Part shown: one piece after another, positions 35,075 to 43,525 of the stretch
How the letters are laid out: the number at the start of each line of letters is the position of its first letter
How positions within the stretch are numbered: the stretch's first letter is position 1
From: Mobilisporobacter senegalensis
Lineage (GTDB): Bacteria > Bacillota > Clostridia > Lachnospirales > Lachnospiraceae
DNA length: 64,000 nucleotides
Assembly (NCBI RefSeq): GCF_003752155.1
Contig: NZ_RJVG01000003.1
Span: forward strand, 1 to 64,000
Reading direction: 5' to 3'
Notes under the pieces: model-generated
The model's input: the letters and a program-made list of their open reading frames with translations, nothing else
Databases searched by the model: none
Told to the model about the DNA's origin: nothing
Made by a program: the position numbers and the translations under genes

Positions 35075-35452
35075 ATGAATTTTAATGATATATTATCCAA
35101 TGAAGGAAAGACACGGATTATTCAGGAGATTGTACCAGGGAAGCAGATTACCATAGCCCATGTTATAGCCAATCCTGATGAGATTCTTTATAAAAAATTA
35201 GGCTTAAATCCAGAATTAGACTATCATAAGGCGGCCATTGGGATTGTAACTATGAGCCCAAGTGAAACTGCAATTATAGCAAGTGATATTGCCATTAAAA
35301 CTTCCGGAATCGATCTGGGATTTGTAGATCGTTTTAGTGGAACCTTAATTGTTACCGGCTCTGTATCAGAAGTTGAAACATCATTAAAAGCAATTGTGGA
35401 TTATGCAAAGGAAAAATTAGGATTCACTGTATGTGAAATTACGAGAACATAA
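35075..35452 (+). CDS. pduU: Circularly permuted BMC-H shell protein PduU
   Basis: A 125-residue shell protein. The strand order is permuted: it begins with the barrel segment TRIIQEIVPGKQITIAHVIANP and then the BMC core AAIGIVTMSPSETAIIASDIAIKTSGIDLGFVDRFSGTLIVTGS. In PduU the N-terminal strands form a six-stranded barrel that plugs the pore, and PduU is known to interact with PduV, which is encoded next. AAGGAGTG precedes the ATG. It lies 15 bases after the activase, so it belongs to the same transcript. Confidence 0.92.
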   Translation: MNFNDILSNEGKTRIIQEIVPGKQITIAHVIANPDEILYKKLGLNPELDYHKAAIGIVTMSPSETAIIASDIAIKTSGIDLGFVDRFSGTLIVTGSVSEVETSLKAIVDYAKEKLGFTVCEITRT

Positions 35453-35505
35453 AAAACTTATGTAGATTTTGTACACATTTTCTATTAAACTAAGGAGTGA
35501 CACAT

Positions 35506-35973
35506 ATGAAGAAAATCATACTGATGGGACGAAGTGAATGTGGAAAAACTACATTAACACAAGCTTTAAAAGGTGAGAAAATAAGATACCATAAAACCCA
35601 ATATACCAATTATTTTGATGTGATCATTGATACACCAGGTGAATATGTAGAAAATAGAGTGCTGGGGAGAGCCTTGGCTTTATATGCTTATGAAGCGGAT
35701 GTGGTTGGATTATTAATTAGTTCTACGGAAGACTATTCTTTACTTAGTCCGAATATAACCTGCCTTGTGAATCGTGAGGTCATAGGTATAGTGACCCAGA
35801 TCGACCAGCCAGAGGGAAATCCTGAGAGAGCTAAAGAATGGCTGAAATTAGCAGGGTGCAGCAAGATATTTTTTGTAAGTGCAGCTACCGGTGAAGGAGT
35901 ATGGGAGATCATAGATTATTTGAAAGAAGATAGCGATGTCCTGCCTTGGGAGAAAGAAGTATCAGGTGTATAG
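35506..35973 (+). CDS. pduV: PduV/EutP-type GTPase-like protein
   Basis: A 155-residue small P-loop protein: Walker A GRSECGKTT, switch region VIIDTPGEYVENRVLG (DTPG, G3) and VTQID (TQxD, G4), which are Ras-like GTPase signatures. PduV/EutP proteins are linked to BMC positioning or to ATP/GTP-dependent functions; the mechanism is not settled. ATG at 35506 follows AAGGAGTG; an in-frame GTG at 35497 lies in the ribosome site. It closes the enzyme and shell genes of the locus. Confidence 0.9.
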   Translation: MKKIILMGRSECGKTTLTQALKGEKIRYHKTQYTNYFDVIIDTPGEYVENRVLGRALALYAYEADVVGLLISSTEDYSLLSPNITCLVNREVIGIVTQIDQPEGNPERAKEWLKLAGCSKIFFVSAATGEGVWEIIDYLKEDSDVLPWEKEVSGV

Positions 35974-36018
35974 AATGACAAATATCTTAGTATTAAACAG
36001 AATGAACGAGGTGACTTT

Positions 36019-36981
36019 ATGAATCAGGAATTATTACATAAATTAGAGAAAATCACAGAAGAAGAGTCATTGATATTATCTGGGAAGAATTCTGTTGAGA
36101 AAAATATCTATACTTCCAAGAAGGATTTTGTTATTGACAGCAAAAAGATGCTGGATAAAGGAAAGCTTATAGATGTTCGAACTCATACAAGGTTTATACA
36201 TTTTCCAAAACATAAACATAATTATATTGAGATTATCTATATGTGTTCCGGCAGCACGACTCATTTGATTAATGATACCAGCAGGGTAGTACTGCAAAAA
36301 GGGGATATGCTGTTTTTAAATCAAAATGCATATCAAGAGATACTTCCGGCAGGAGAAAAGGATATTGCTATTAATTTTATTGTATTACCTGAATTCTTTG
36401 ATGTTGCCTTCTCCATGCTTGAAGGAGAGAATATGCTAAAAGATTTCATTGTAGATTCTTTAAGAAAAGATACTGGAAAGTCCAGCTATTTGTATTTTAA
36501 AGTGTCAGATATTCTACCGGTGCAGAACTTGGTAGAAAATATGATCTGGTCTTTGGTAAACAAGCAATCAGGCAGCCGGAAAATTAATCAGACTACCATG
36601 GGATTATTATTACTTCAGTTATTAAATTATACAGATAAAATCGACCAAAAAGAAACGGATTCCTATGATAATTTTATCACATTATCGGTTCTTCGTTACA
36701 TTGAGGAAAATTATAAAGAAGCAAGCCTTACTGTATTATCCAGATCTTTGAATCAATCTGTTTATCAGCTCAGTAAATTTATAAAGAAGAATACGGGACA
36801 TACTTTTAAAGAACTATTACAGATGAAACGATTAAGTAAAGCAGTAGATTTATTAAAAAATACAAGATTACCAGTTGCTGATATTATTCTGGCAGTAGGA
36901 TATGATAATACCAGTTATTTTCATAGAGTATTTAAAGAAAAATATAATTTTACCCCTAAACAATATAGGGATAATATATAA
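36019..36981 (+). CDS. AraC-family regulator with cupin domain
   Basis: A 320-residue regulator. Residues about 50-150 form a cupin-like sensing domain (HFPKHKHNYIEIIYMCSGSTTHLIND, LQKGDMLFLNQNAYQEI); residues about 220-320 carry two AraC helix-turn-helix motifs (ASLTVLSRSLNQSVYQLSKFI and LPVADIILAVGYDNTSYFHRVF). It is the last gene after PduV with GAGGTG before the ATG. In enteric Pdu loci an AraC-type activator (PocR) answers to propanediol; this one has a different sensing domain, so a similar role is only inferred. It may activate the dehydratase block. Confidence 0.87.
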   Translation: MNQELLHKLEKITEEESLILSGKNSVEKNIYTSKKDFVIDSKKMLDKGKLIDVRTHTRFIHFPKHKHNYIEIIYMCSGSTTHLINDTSRVVLQKGDMLFLNQNAYQEILPAGEKDIAINFIVLPEFFDVAFSMLEGENMLKDFIVDSLRKDTGKSSYLYFKVSDILPVQNLVENMIWSLVNKQSGSRKINQTTMGLLLLQLLNYTDKIDQKETDSYDNFITLSVLRYIEENYKEASLTVLSRSLNQSVYQLSKFIKKNTGHTFKELLQMKRLSKAVDLLKNTRLPVADIILAVGYDNTSYFHRVFKEKYNFTPKQYRDNI

Positions 36982-36984
36982 AAG

Positions 36985-37171
36985 TGGTTGTTGCAAAAAT
37001 ACAGTTTTCTGAACTTAGAAGAACTTTATATTTCTCGAAATTTATGCTCCGTCGCGCGAAAGGCAGCGGCATTCTCTATCTTGCCGCTTTTCGCACATAC
37101 ATCCCACAAATTATCTACGAAATATAAAGTTCTTCTTACTATACAGATATTCTTATTTTTTACAACAACCA
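36985..37171. terminator. Long bidirectional inverted-repeat structure between convergent genes
   Basis: Nested arms: TGGTTGTTG/CAACAACCA (36985-36993 with 37163-37171), a perfect 18-bp stem (37017-37034 with 37119-37136) and a GC-rich inner hairpin around 37059-37093 (CGAAAGGCAGCGGC and GCCGCTTTTCG). A runs and T runs flank the outer arms. It can end transcription from both sides but is far larger than a normal terminator. Confidence 0.6.
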
Positions 37172-37185
37172 TTTTTATATGTTGA

Positions 37186-38250
37186 TTAAATATACTGACT
37201 CATTATTTTATCATAACACTCATCCACACCTTTAAAATTCATGGCATTTTTGTAGATTGCTTCTAATTTTTCATGTTCCTTTTTTGATTTCTCAAGGCGT
37301 TCTAACCCATTATTCACTAACATATTGAACATTAAAAAGTTATTTGCAATATCTGAATTAAATGTAATAATTGTATCAATATCCAGGAATGGATGTAAAT
37401 TAATCACTTCATCATAATTACTATCTATATGGCTATCCGCTGTTTTTAAAAATAAGTTTAACTCAGGGATCAATAAATGCTGCAATTTTTCAGGATGGAG
37501 AGGCATATAAAAAGCTTCCACAAAATATCCTTTTCTTAATGCTTCGTTTAAAATTCTATCTAATAGTTTGGAAGCATAGTTTACATTTTCTCCGACAATA
37601 GCCCAGACTTTGTTCCCTTCACATAATGAATCCGTATGATTTATATATCCATTTGCTGTATACGCTTCTGAGAATAATTTTCTTACTTTTCCAGGCCCCA
37701 TAGTTGATGATTTATCTGTAAAAATCTTATCAAGTACTTCTTCACAAACGACGCTAAATTCTTGATCGTCAGTATATCTGTCATAGATAGAATTGATCTC
37801 ATCAAGAATTAGTCCGGCTCCCTTTAAATAAGTATAAGCACTTTTATATAATTGTGATTTTGTTTTGTTTATCTGTACAATTTCATCTTTATGTGCCTGC
37901 AAATCTTTATTATCAAGATAGATTCCAAGATTTACAATTTCATCTACTGCTCCCGGCAGTACTGGATCAATGGTATGAGGTGCTGTTCCATCCACAAATA
38001 TTACTTTTAAGTCCGATATAATGACTCCATCCAGGCTGTCATTATCACTTGAACAATGAATATACTCTACCGGATGTTTTTTCTTCCACATACTTTCACC
38101 AATTTTTTTCATAAAGGAGCTTTTGCCAACTCCGGGACCGCCTTTTAGGATATAAATACGGTCAGCCGCATAAGGATTGATTAGATAGTCGAAATAGCTA
38201 AAGAACCCTTTGGATGTATTATTGCCTGCGAAAACATGTTTTTCTGTCAA
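37186..38250 (-). CDS. P-loop ATPase of unknown function (PRK06851-like)
   Basis: A 354-residue soluble protein. It has a Walker A motif KGGPGVGKSSFMKKIG near the N-terminus and a weaker repeat-like second half with AIVGENVNYASKLLDRIL. The layout resembles a conserved family of Firmicute ATPases with no assigned role (PRK06851 type). Minus strand, single gene. TTG at 38250 is preferred to the ATG at 38265, because GGAGG lies inside the first codons of the longer frame. Nothing in the neighbours identifies the function, so none is claimed. Confidence 0.75.
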   Translation of the reverse strand: MTEKHVFAGNNTSKGFFSYFDYLINPYAADRIYILKGGPGVGKSSFMKKIGESMWKKKHPVEYIHCSSDNDSLDGVIISDLKVIFVDGTAPHTIDPVLPGAVDEIVNLGIYLDNKDLQAHKDEIVQINKTKSQLYKSAYTYLKGAGLILDEINSIYDRYTDDQEFSVVCEEVLDKIFTDKSSTMGPGKVRKLFSEAYTANGYINHTDSLCEGNKVWAIVGENVNYASKLLDRILNEALRKGYFVEAFYMPLHPEKLQHLLIPELNLFLKTADSHIDSNYDEVINLHPFLDIDTIITFNSDIANNFLMFNMLVNNGLERLEKSKKEHEKLEAIYKNAMNFKGVDECYDKIMSQYI

Positions 38251-38402
38251 AAAAATTACCTCCAAATATACCTTCTTATGTATTATATGAATTTAATATG
38301 GTAAAATATAATTTAATATAAGAATTATATTTTTCGATTCTTATAAAGCTCCAGATAAGAATTGCACTACCAGCATTATAATTACCTTAAAGGAGATTTT
38401 AT

Positions 38403-38834
38403 ATGAAAAAGATGGCTTTAATTATATTGAGTTTTATAATTTGTGTTATAGTAATAGGCTGCAGCAAAAAGGATGCTGATACAGAACAGAATAATGATAT
38501 GGAACAATTGGTTTTTCAGGCTCAAATTGTAAATCTAAGTACAGGGGATAATCCCAGCTGCCTGGTTGTTGCAAAAGAAGATATAGGATATGGAGATAAT
38601 CCCACTTTAATATCTTTAAACATACCGGAAGATCAATTATTTAATATGGATGACAATACAATAGCAATGAAGGATTTAGAACCGGGAAATATCCTTGAGA
38701 TAACAAGTGACGGTGCTTTCCTGGAATCTTATCCATTGCAGATCGGAACAGTTTATAAAGTAAAAATAGTTGATAAAGGTTCCGTGAAAGACATAGAGCA
38801 ATATGAAGAAGAAGTGAGCAAATATGTAAATTAA
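38403..38834 (+). CDS. Small secreted lipoprotein, unknown function
   Basis: A 143-residue protein with signal peptide MKKMALIILSFIICVIVIGC; Cys20 is the lipidation site. The mature part is acidic and contains a strand-rich stretch (about 35-125; FQAQIVNLSTGDNPSCLVVA, LEPGNILEITSDG, VYKVKIVDKGS) that looks like a small OB-fold-type domain as in some DUF3221-like lipoproteins; that comparison is weak. AAAGGAG precedes the ATG. No partner is visible: it is divergent from the ATPase gene and followed by the leader of the ABC-F gene. Confidence 0.65.
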   Translation: MKKMALIILSFIICVIVIGCSKKDADTEQNNDMEQLVFQAQIVNLSTGDNPSCLVVAKEDIGYGDNPTLISLNIPEDQLFNMDDNTIAMKDLEPGNILEITSDGAFLESYPLQIGTVYKVKIVDKGSVKDIEQYEEEVSKYVN

Positions 38835-38850
38835 TTCCTGGAAGTTGATG

Positions 38851-38879
38851 TTGACGTATCACGGATATAATGCTAGAAT
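38851..38879 (+). promoter_or_regulatory. Promoter of the ABC-F leader
   Basis: TTGACG (38851-38856), 17 bases, TAGAAT (38874-38879) with an extended -10 TGC just upstream. It lies about 300 bases before the ABC-F start, giving a long leader. Confidence 0.7.
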
Positions 38880-38907
38880 AATTCATATCAAACGAAATGA
38901 GGTAAGA

Positions 38908-39036
38908 ATGAATGATGATTATTGCTTGCTAATTAATGAATTTAATATGCATGAATTAAACCTATTCACAGGTTTCTTTTTTGTCAGCAAGAAATTATCA
39001 TTCTTTTTTATACTATATTTTGAAGGGAAAGTTTAA
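38908..39036 (+). CDS. Candidate 42-residue leader peptide of the ABC-F gene
   Basis: A short frame opening MNDDYCLLINEFNMHEL, with GAGGTAAG about five bases ahead of the ATG and about 30 bases downstream of the promoter. Its sequence is aromatic-rich toward the end (LSFFFILYF). Within it, AAACCT/AGGTTT (38958-38975) followed by C and six T forms a terminator-like hairpin. Leader frames with such hairpins control many ribosome-protection genes: a drug-stalled ribosome prevents termination. It may be regulatory rather than a functional protein. Confidence 0.5.
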   Translation: MNDDYCLLINEFNMHELNLFTGFFFVSKKLSFFFILYFEGKV

Positions 39037-39133
39037 TAATTTATCAAATAATAATTATTATTTGATAAATCCTTATTATACTTTTATTCCAGAATGCCTG
39101 AGCCACAAGATGATAATTTCTTGTGGTTTTTTT
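38958..39133 (+). promoter_or_regulatory. Attenuator-like leader of the ABC-F gene
   Basis: Three structures follow each other: the small hairpin with T-run (38958-38982), a perfect 32-base palindrome (39039-39070, core ATTTATCAAATAATAA), and a terminator CCACAAGA/TCTTGTGG (39103-39126) with seven T (39127-39133), all before the ABC-F ribosome site. This fits transcription attenuation by antibiotic-stalled ribosomes. Confidence 0.65.
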
Positions 39134-39176
39134 ACGCAATAGGAAATGGAATAGTATAAAAGAGGAAGGTGATAGT

Positions 39177-40772
39177 ATGTCACAAATTATTGTAAGTGAT
39201 TTAACATTTAGTTATGATACAAGTTACGATAATATTTTTGAACATGTAAATTTTATGATCGATACTGACTGGAAGCTTGGTTTTATTGGAAGGAATGGAA
39301 GAGGAAAAACAACCTTTTTAAATTTATTGCTGGGTAAATATGAATATACCGGGAATATTACCACATCTGTTGATTTTGATTATTTTCCATTCGAAGTTTT
39401 GGATGAAGGGTTGGAAACGATCCAAATTATAAAGGATACCGTTGCTCCATTTACCCGCTGGGAGAAAGAGATGGACGAGTGTCTTTTATTAATTGAAGAG
39501 GGAGATTCTCGGAAAACCCTGGAAGCTACAGAAAAATATGGTGTAATTCAGGAAATATATCAGGCACATGACGGGTATATTATAGAGGAATTAATTGAAA
39601 AAGAATTAAGTACCCTAAAGGTTGATCTATCTGTGTTAAAAAGACCGTTTTCCACGTTAAGCTTTGGAGAACGTACCAAAATTATGTTAGCAGCATTATT
39701 TTTAAAGAAGAACAACTTCTTATTAATTGATGAGCCAACGAATCACCTGGATATGGAAGGGCGGGAAATCCTTGGAGATTATCTGCAAAGTAAGAAAGGG
39801 TTCATACTTGTATCTCATGACCGTGCTTTCTTAGACCGGATTATAGATCATGTATTATCAATAAATCTGACGAATATAGAAGTACAAAAAGGAAATTATT
39901 CATCCTGGCAGCATAATAAAGAACTTCAGGATCATTATGAATTAGATAAGAACGAACAATTAAGGAAAGATATTGTATCTCTTCAGACAGCTGCAAAACG
40001 TACCTTAGGATGGTCCGATAAAATTGAAGCTACAAAAATAGGTACCCATGCAGCAGACAGGGGTGCAATCGGGCATAAATCTGCAAAAATGATGAAACGT
40101 GCCAAAAGTATTGAAGCCAGACAATTAAATGCTATAGAAGAGAAACAGGGATTGCTAAAGAATATTGAAAAAGCAGATTCATTGAAATTGAATTTATTGA
40201 CTTTTCCAAAAGATAGAATAATTGAGGCAGAGGATATAAGTCTGTTCTATGAAGACAGGAAAATTGCGTCTTCCATTAACTTTATCCTAAAGAAAGGTGA
40301 ACGTATTGCATTAAAAGGGAAAAATGGTTCAGGGAAATCCACTTTAATTAAGCTTATGTTAGGTGATAATATAAAATATACTGGAAGATATTATATTGCA
40401 CCTAACATTAAGATATCTTATGTTTCTCAGGACACTTCTTATCTTTCCGGTAATTTGAAAGATTTTGCAGTACAATATGGTTTAGATGAAACGATTTTTA
40501 AGACGGTACTTCGCCAATTAGATTTTTCAAGGGAACAATTTGAGAAGGATATCCAGGAATTTAGCGGGGGCCAGAAGAAGAAGGTATTATTGGCAAAAAG
40601 TCTGTCACAACCTGCCCATTTATTTATATGGGATGAGCCGTTTAATTTTATTGATGTATTGTCAAGAGTACAGATTGAGGAATTAATTCTCAAATATGAA
40701 CCTACCATGATCTTTGTAGAACATGATAAGATATTCTCTGAACGAATAGCCACAAAGATTCTACAGATGTAG
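39177..40772 (+). CDS. ABC-F ribosome-protection protein (Lsa/CplR-like)
   Basis: A 531-residue soluble protein with two ABC ATPase domains and no membrane segments. Domain 1 has Walker A GRNGRGKTT, signature LSFGERTK and LLIDEPTNHLD; domain 2 has GKNGSGKST, FSGGQKKK and FIWDEPFNFID. The inter-domain linker (about 225-330) is long, as in antibiotic-resistance ABC-F proteins that reach the peptidyl-transferase centre. The LIDEPTNHLD and SHDRAFLD sequences and the size point to the Lsa/CplR group (lincosamide, streptogramin A, pleuromutilin). ATG at 39177 with GAGGAAGGTG upstream is chosen over 39123. The attenuator-like leader supports drug induction. Confidence 0.88.
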   Translation: MSQIIVSDLTFSYDTSYDNIFEHVNFMIDTDWKLGFIGRNGRGKTTFLNLLLGKYEYTGNITTSVDFDYFPFEVLDEGLETIQIIKDTVAPFTRWEKEMDECLLLIEEGDSRKTLEATEKYGVIQEIYQAHDGYIIEELIEKELSTLKVDLSVLKRPFSTLSFGERTKIMLAALFLKKNNFLLIDEPTNHLDMEGREILGDYLQSKKGFILVSHDRAFLDRIIDHVLSINLTNIEVQKGNYSSWQHNKELQDHYELDKNEQLRKDIVSLQTAAKRTLGWSDKIEATKIGTHAADRGAIGHKSAKMMKRAKSIEARQLNAIEEKQGLLKNIEKADSLKLNLLTFPKDRIIEAEDISLFYEDRKIASSINFILKKGERIALKGKNGSGKSTLIKLMLGDNIKYTGRYYIAPNIKISYVSQDTSYLSGNLKDFAVQYGLDETIFKTVLRQLDFSREQFEKDIQEFSGGQKKKVLLAKSLSQPAHLFIWDEPFNFIDVLSRVQIEELILKYEPTMIFVEHDKIFSERIATKILQM

Positions 40773-40860
40773 AAAAGCGATGAAGCACTATTATCATAGT
40801 TTAATTTTCTGATTGGGATTAAGATTTCTTAAAAGAACTTTTATAAATGAGGTGAAAAAA

Positions 40861-41058
40861 TTGAATGGACAAAATAGAAATGATATTAAAATCGGAGCGG
40901 AAGTTGACATCATATTAAAAAAAGACCAAACTACAGGAACTTTAACAAGAGGCCATGTGAAAAAAATATTGACTAATAGTAAATATCATCCTCATGGAAT
41001 TAAGGTAATGTTAGAAGAAGGAGATATGGTTGGCAGAGTTCAAAATATCGTAGAATAA
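40861..41058 (+). CDS. ywbE: YwbE family protein
   Basis: A 65-residue protein matching Bacillus subtilis YwbE (DUF2196): NGQNRNDIKIGAEVDIILKKDQ start, TGTLTRGHVKKILTNS and HPHGIKVMLEEG. The family has a small beta-barrel (SH3-like) fold and no settled function. Start TTG at 40861, nine bases after GAGGTG, matches the homologue's beginning; a longer frame from 40813 lacks a ribosome site and homology. It lies between the ABC-F and MFS genes and may be co-transcribed. Confidence 0.88.
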   Translation: MNGQNRNDIKIGAEVDIILKKDQTTGTLTRGHVKKILTNSKYHPHGIKVMLEEGDMVGRVQNIVE

Positions 41059-41086
41059 TAGAAAATAAATACACGGAGAAACTTAT

Positions 41087-42301
41087 ATGAATAAAAATTG
41101 GAAAAAGAATATTATATTATTTTTAAGCAGCCAGACAATGTCTCTCTTTGGCTCTTCCCTGGTACAATATGCCATTATGTGGTATATTACTTTAGAAACA
41201 AAGTCTGGAGTCATGATGACCATATCGATTATATGTGGATTTTTACCTAACTTCTTTTTATCTCCTTTTGCGGGTGTGTGGGCGGACAGGTATAATCGCA
41301 AGAGATTAATTATGATTTCCGATTCCTTTATTGCCATATCAACTTTGATACTTGCTATACTATTTTTGATGGGATATGATGCCATATGGATGACTTTTGT
41401 AGTATCGGCAATACGGGCTTTAGGTTCTGGAGTACAGTCTCCAGCAGTAAATGCTTATCTTCCAAGTCTCGTACCGGAAGATAAGCTTATGAAAGTGAAT
41501 GGCACAAATGGCAGTATACAGGCATTTGTTATGTTAGTATCTCCAATGTTAAGCGGAGCTTTACTTTCTGTCGCGACTATAGAAGCAATCTTTTTTATTG
41601 ATGTTGTTACTGCATTTATCGCAGTTATGATATTATTGCTTTTCTTAAAAGAAACACCTCATGAGAGAACAGTGAGTGACCAGCCCATCAGTTACTTTGG
41701 AGATCTAATGAAAGGTATAAATTATATTAAAAACCATTCCTATCTAAAGAGATTCTTCCTATATAGTGGATGTTTCTTTATATTAGCAGGACCTGTTGCT
41801 TTTTTAACGCCTCTTCAGGTCACACGTAACTTTGGAGATGATGTATGGAGACTTACAGCAATTGAAGTAATCTTCTCCATTGGAATGATGGCAGGTGGCA
41901 TTATAATGGCATCCTGGGGTGGATTTAAGAATAAGATCTATACCATGTCATTATCCAGTATTACTTTAGCAATTTGTACTTTTCTATTTGGATTTGTTGG
42001 GATATTCTGGATATATTTAATGCTTATGGGGATATTTGGACTGGCCATGCCGTTCTTTAATACACCATCTACAGTACTATTACAGGAGAGAGTAGAAGAA
42101 GAATATTTAGGAAGGGTCTTTGGAGTCTTTGGAATGATAGCCAGTGCAATGATGCCAATAAGTATGCTTATATTCGGACCACTTTCAGATGCAATAAAAA
42201 TTGAATATATGTTAATTATTACAGGAATATTTATGGTAATTGGGAGTTTAATTTTAGTGAAGGATAAGGTATTATTAGAAGCAGGAAAACCAAAAATATA
42301 G
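41087..42301 (+). CDS. MFS efflux transporter (macrolide-efflux MefA-like)
   Basis: A 404-residue membrane protein with about twelve hydrophobic segments and the MFS loop 2-3 motif GVWADRYNRKRLIM. The opening pattern SSQTMSLFGSSLVQYAIMWYIT and the ALGSGVQSPAVNAYLPSLVP segment are typical of the MefA/MFS_3 group that exports macrolides or other drugs, and of related enterobactin exporters. The neighbourhood to an ABC-F resistance gene suggests a small intrinsic-resistance cluster; substrate is not proven. It is 28 bases downstream of ywbE. Confidence 0.85.
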   Translation: MNKNWKKNIILFLSSQTMSLFGSSLVQYAIMWYITLETKSGVMMTISIICGFLPNFFLSPFAGVWADRYNRKRLIMISDSFIAISTLILAILFLMGYDAIWMTFVVSAIRALGSGVQSPAVNAYLPSLVPEDKLMKVNGTNGSIQAFVMLVSPMLSGALLSVATIEAIFFIDVVTAFIAVMILLLFLKETPHERTVSDQPISYFGDLMKGINYIKNHSYLKRFFLYSGCFFILAGPVAFLTPLQVTRNFGDDVWRLTAIEVIFSIGMMAGGIIMASWGGFKNKIYTMSLSSITLAICTFLFGFVGIFWIYLMLMGIFGLAMPFFNTPSTVLLQERVEEEYLGRVFGVFGMIASAMMPISMLIFGPLSDAIKIEYMLIITGIFMVIGSLILVKDKVLLEAGKPKI

Positions 42302-42314
42302 TGGAGGTAGAGTT

Positions 42315-43241
42315 ATGAAACGATTCTTAGATTGCAGCAGTTCTGATTTTAGTAAAATGACAAGTAAAGAGTTATTAGAATCTATTGGAAAAAGTGAAGG
42401 AAGAATCATCGTATGCGAAACTATAGGGATTGCAATGCCAATGCTTGGTGATGTTACCAATGCAGAATTTGTAGCTGCTATGGGTGCAGATATCATACTA
42501 TTAAACTTATTTGATGTAAATGAACCAGTCATTCGTGGTATGCCTGAAGTTTCTCCAGATGATACAATCAAAGAAATTAAGAGACTTACCGGCAGACCAA
42601 TTGGTATTAATCTGGAGCCAGTAGAGCAGTCACTATCCAGCAAGGAAGGGGATAACCCAATTTGGGAATTAACGGAAGGGCGAAAAGCCACTTATGAAAA
42701 TGTAAAGAAAGCATATGAAATGGGGACGGATTTTATTGTTCTAACTGGAAATCCTGGAGTTGGAGTAAATAATAGTGCAATAACAGAATCTATTAAGATG
42801 ATAAGAGAGAATTTTGGAGATAATATATTAATTATTTCCGGAAAAATGCATGGTTCAGGAATTCTATCAGAATCAGGTGAGAAGATAATAACAAAAGAGG
42901 ATATCTTTAATTTTGTAGAAGCTGGTGCGGATATTATCCTTATGCCAGCACCTGGTACGGTACCAGGTATTACAATGGAATATATACGAGAACTTGTGAT
43001 ATATGCACATAATTTGGGAGTCTTAACATTAACTGCAATTGGTACTTCCCAGGAAGGCGCAGATGTTGATACCATAAAAGAGATCGCCCTGATGTGTAAA
43101 ATGACAGGAACGGATTTACATCATCTTGGAGATTCAGGATATCTTGGAATGGCGCTGCCTGAAAATATTTTGGCTTATGGAACAGCAATTCGTGGAATCA
43201 GGCATACTTATCACAGAATGGCATTATCAATAAAAAGATGA
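42315..43241 (+). CDS. TIM-barrel-like protein (DUF7916 / PEP-phosphonomutase-like), unknown function
   Basis: A 308-residue soluble protein with alternating strand-helix pattern: IIVCETIGIAMPMLGDVTNAEFVAAMGADIILLNLFDV, RPIGINLEP, GTDFIVLTGNPGVGVNN, ADIILMPAPGTVPGI and LTLTAIGTSQEGADVDTI. This is a TIM barrel related to phosphonomutase-type enzymes; relatives occur beside sugar and PTS genes, but no reaction is known to me. GGAGGTAG stands before the ATG. It ends the operon that begins with the ABC-F gene or stands alone, with a terminator after it. Confidence 0.65.
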   Translation: MKRFLDCSSSDFSKMTSKELLESIGKSEGRIIVCETIGIAMPMLGDVTNAEFVAAMGADIILLNLFDVNEPVIRGMPEVSPDDTIKEIKRLTGRPIGINLEPVEQSLSSKEGDNPIWELTEGRKATYENVKKAYEMGTDFIVLTGNPGVGVNNSAITESIKMIRENFGDNILIISGKMHGSGILSESGEKIITKEDIFNFVEAGADIILMPAPGTVPGITMEYIRELVIYAHNLGVLTLTAIGTSQEGADVDTIKEIALMCKMTGTDLHHLGDSGYLGMALPENILAYGTAIRGIRHTYHRMALSIKR

Positions 43242-43279
43242 TTTTAAAATTAAGTGTATAATCTATAAAATAATAATTG

Positions 43280-43316
43280 ATAGGGTGTTACGGAATATGT
43301 AACACCCTATTTCTTT
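43280..43316 (+). terminator. Rho-independent terminator
   Basis: ATAGGGTGTTAC/GTAACACCCTAT, 12 bp, seven-base loop, followed by TTCTTT. It separates the TIM-barrel gene from the MurNAc operon. Confidence 0.85.
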
Positions 43317-43335
43317 ATAAATATTTAATATAAAT

Positions 43336-43349
43336 TTTATCGGATGACT
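43336..43349 (-). repeat. Minus-strand copy of the dispersed repeat
   Basis: Reverse complement reads AGTCATCCGATAAA, one base different from the three plus-strand copies, and is preceded by CAGCTGGT as in the copy at 2616. Function is unknown. Confidence 0.45.
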
Positions 43350-43473
43350 ACCAGCTGTGATTAAATTTCATAAAATTTTTTATATATATTACATAAAAAA
43401 AGTCATTGAATCAGCCCATAACTGTATAAAATAATCATAATATGGTACTATGTTTCATAATGGTCCAATCAAA

Positions 43474-43502
43474 TTGACGTAAAAGTTTCAAGATAGTATA
43501 TT
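43474..43502 (+). promoter_or_regulatory. Promoter of the MurNAc operon
   Basis: TTGACG (43474-43479), 17 bases, TATATT (43497-43502). It is close to the regulator start, so the transcript leader is short. Confidence 0.68.
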
Positions 43503-43525
43503 GAATGTATGAATGGAGGAAAAAG

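Noticed and set aside
38845-38907. N-terminal extension of the leader frame before 38908
   Set aside because: It begins upstream of the promoter -35 and lacks a ribosome site; only the part from 38908 is plausible.
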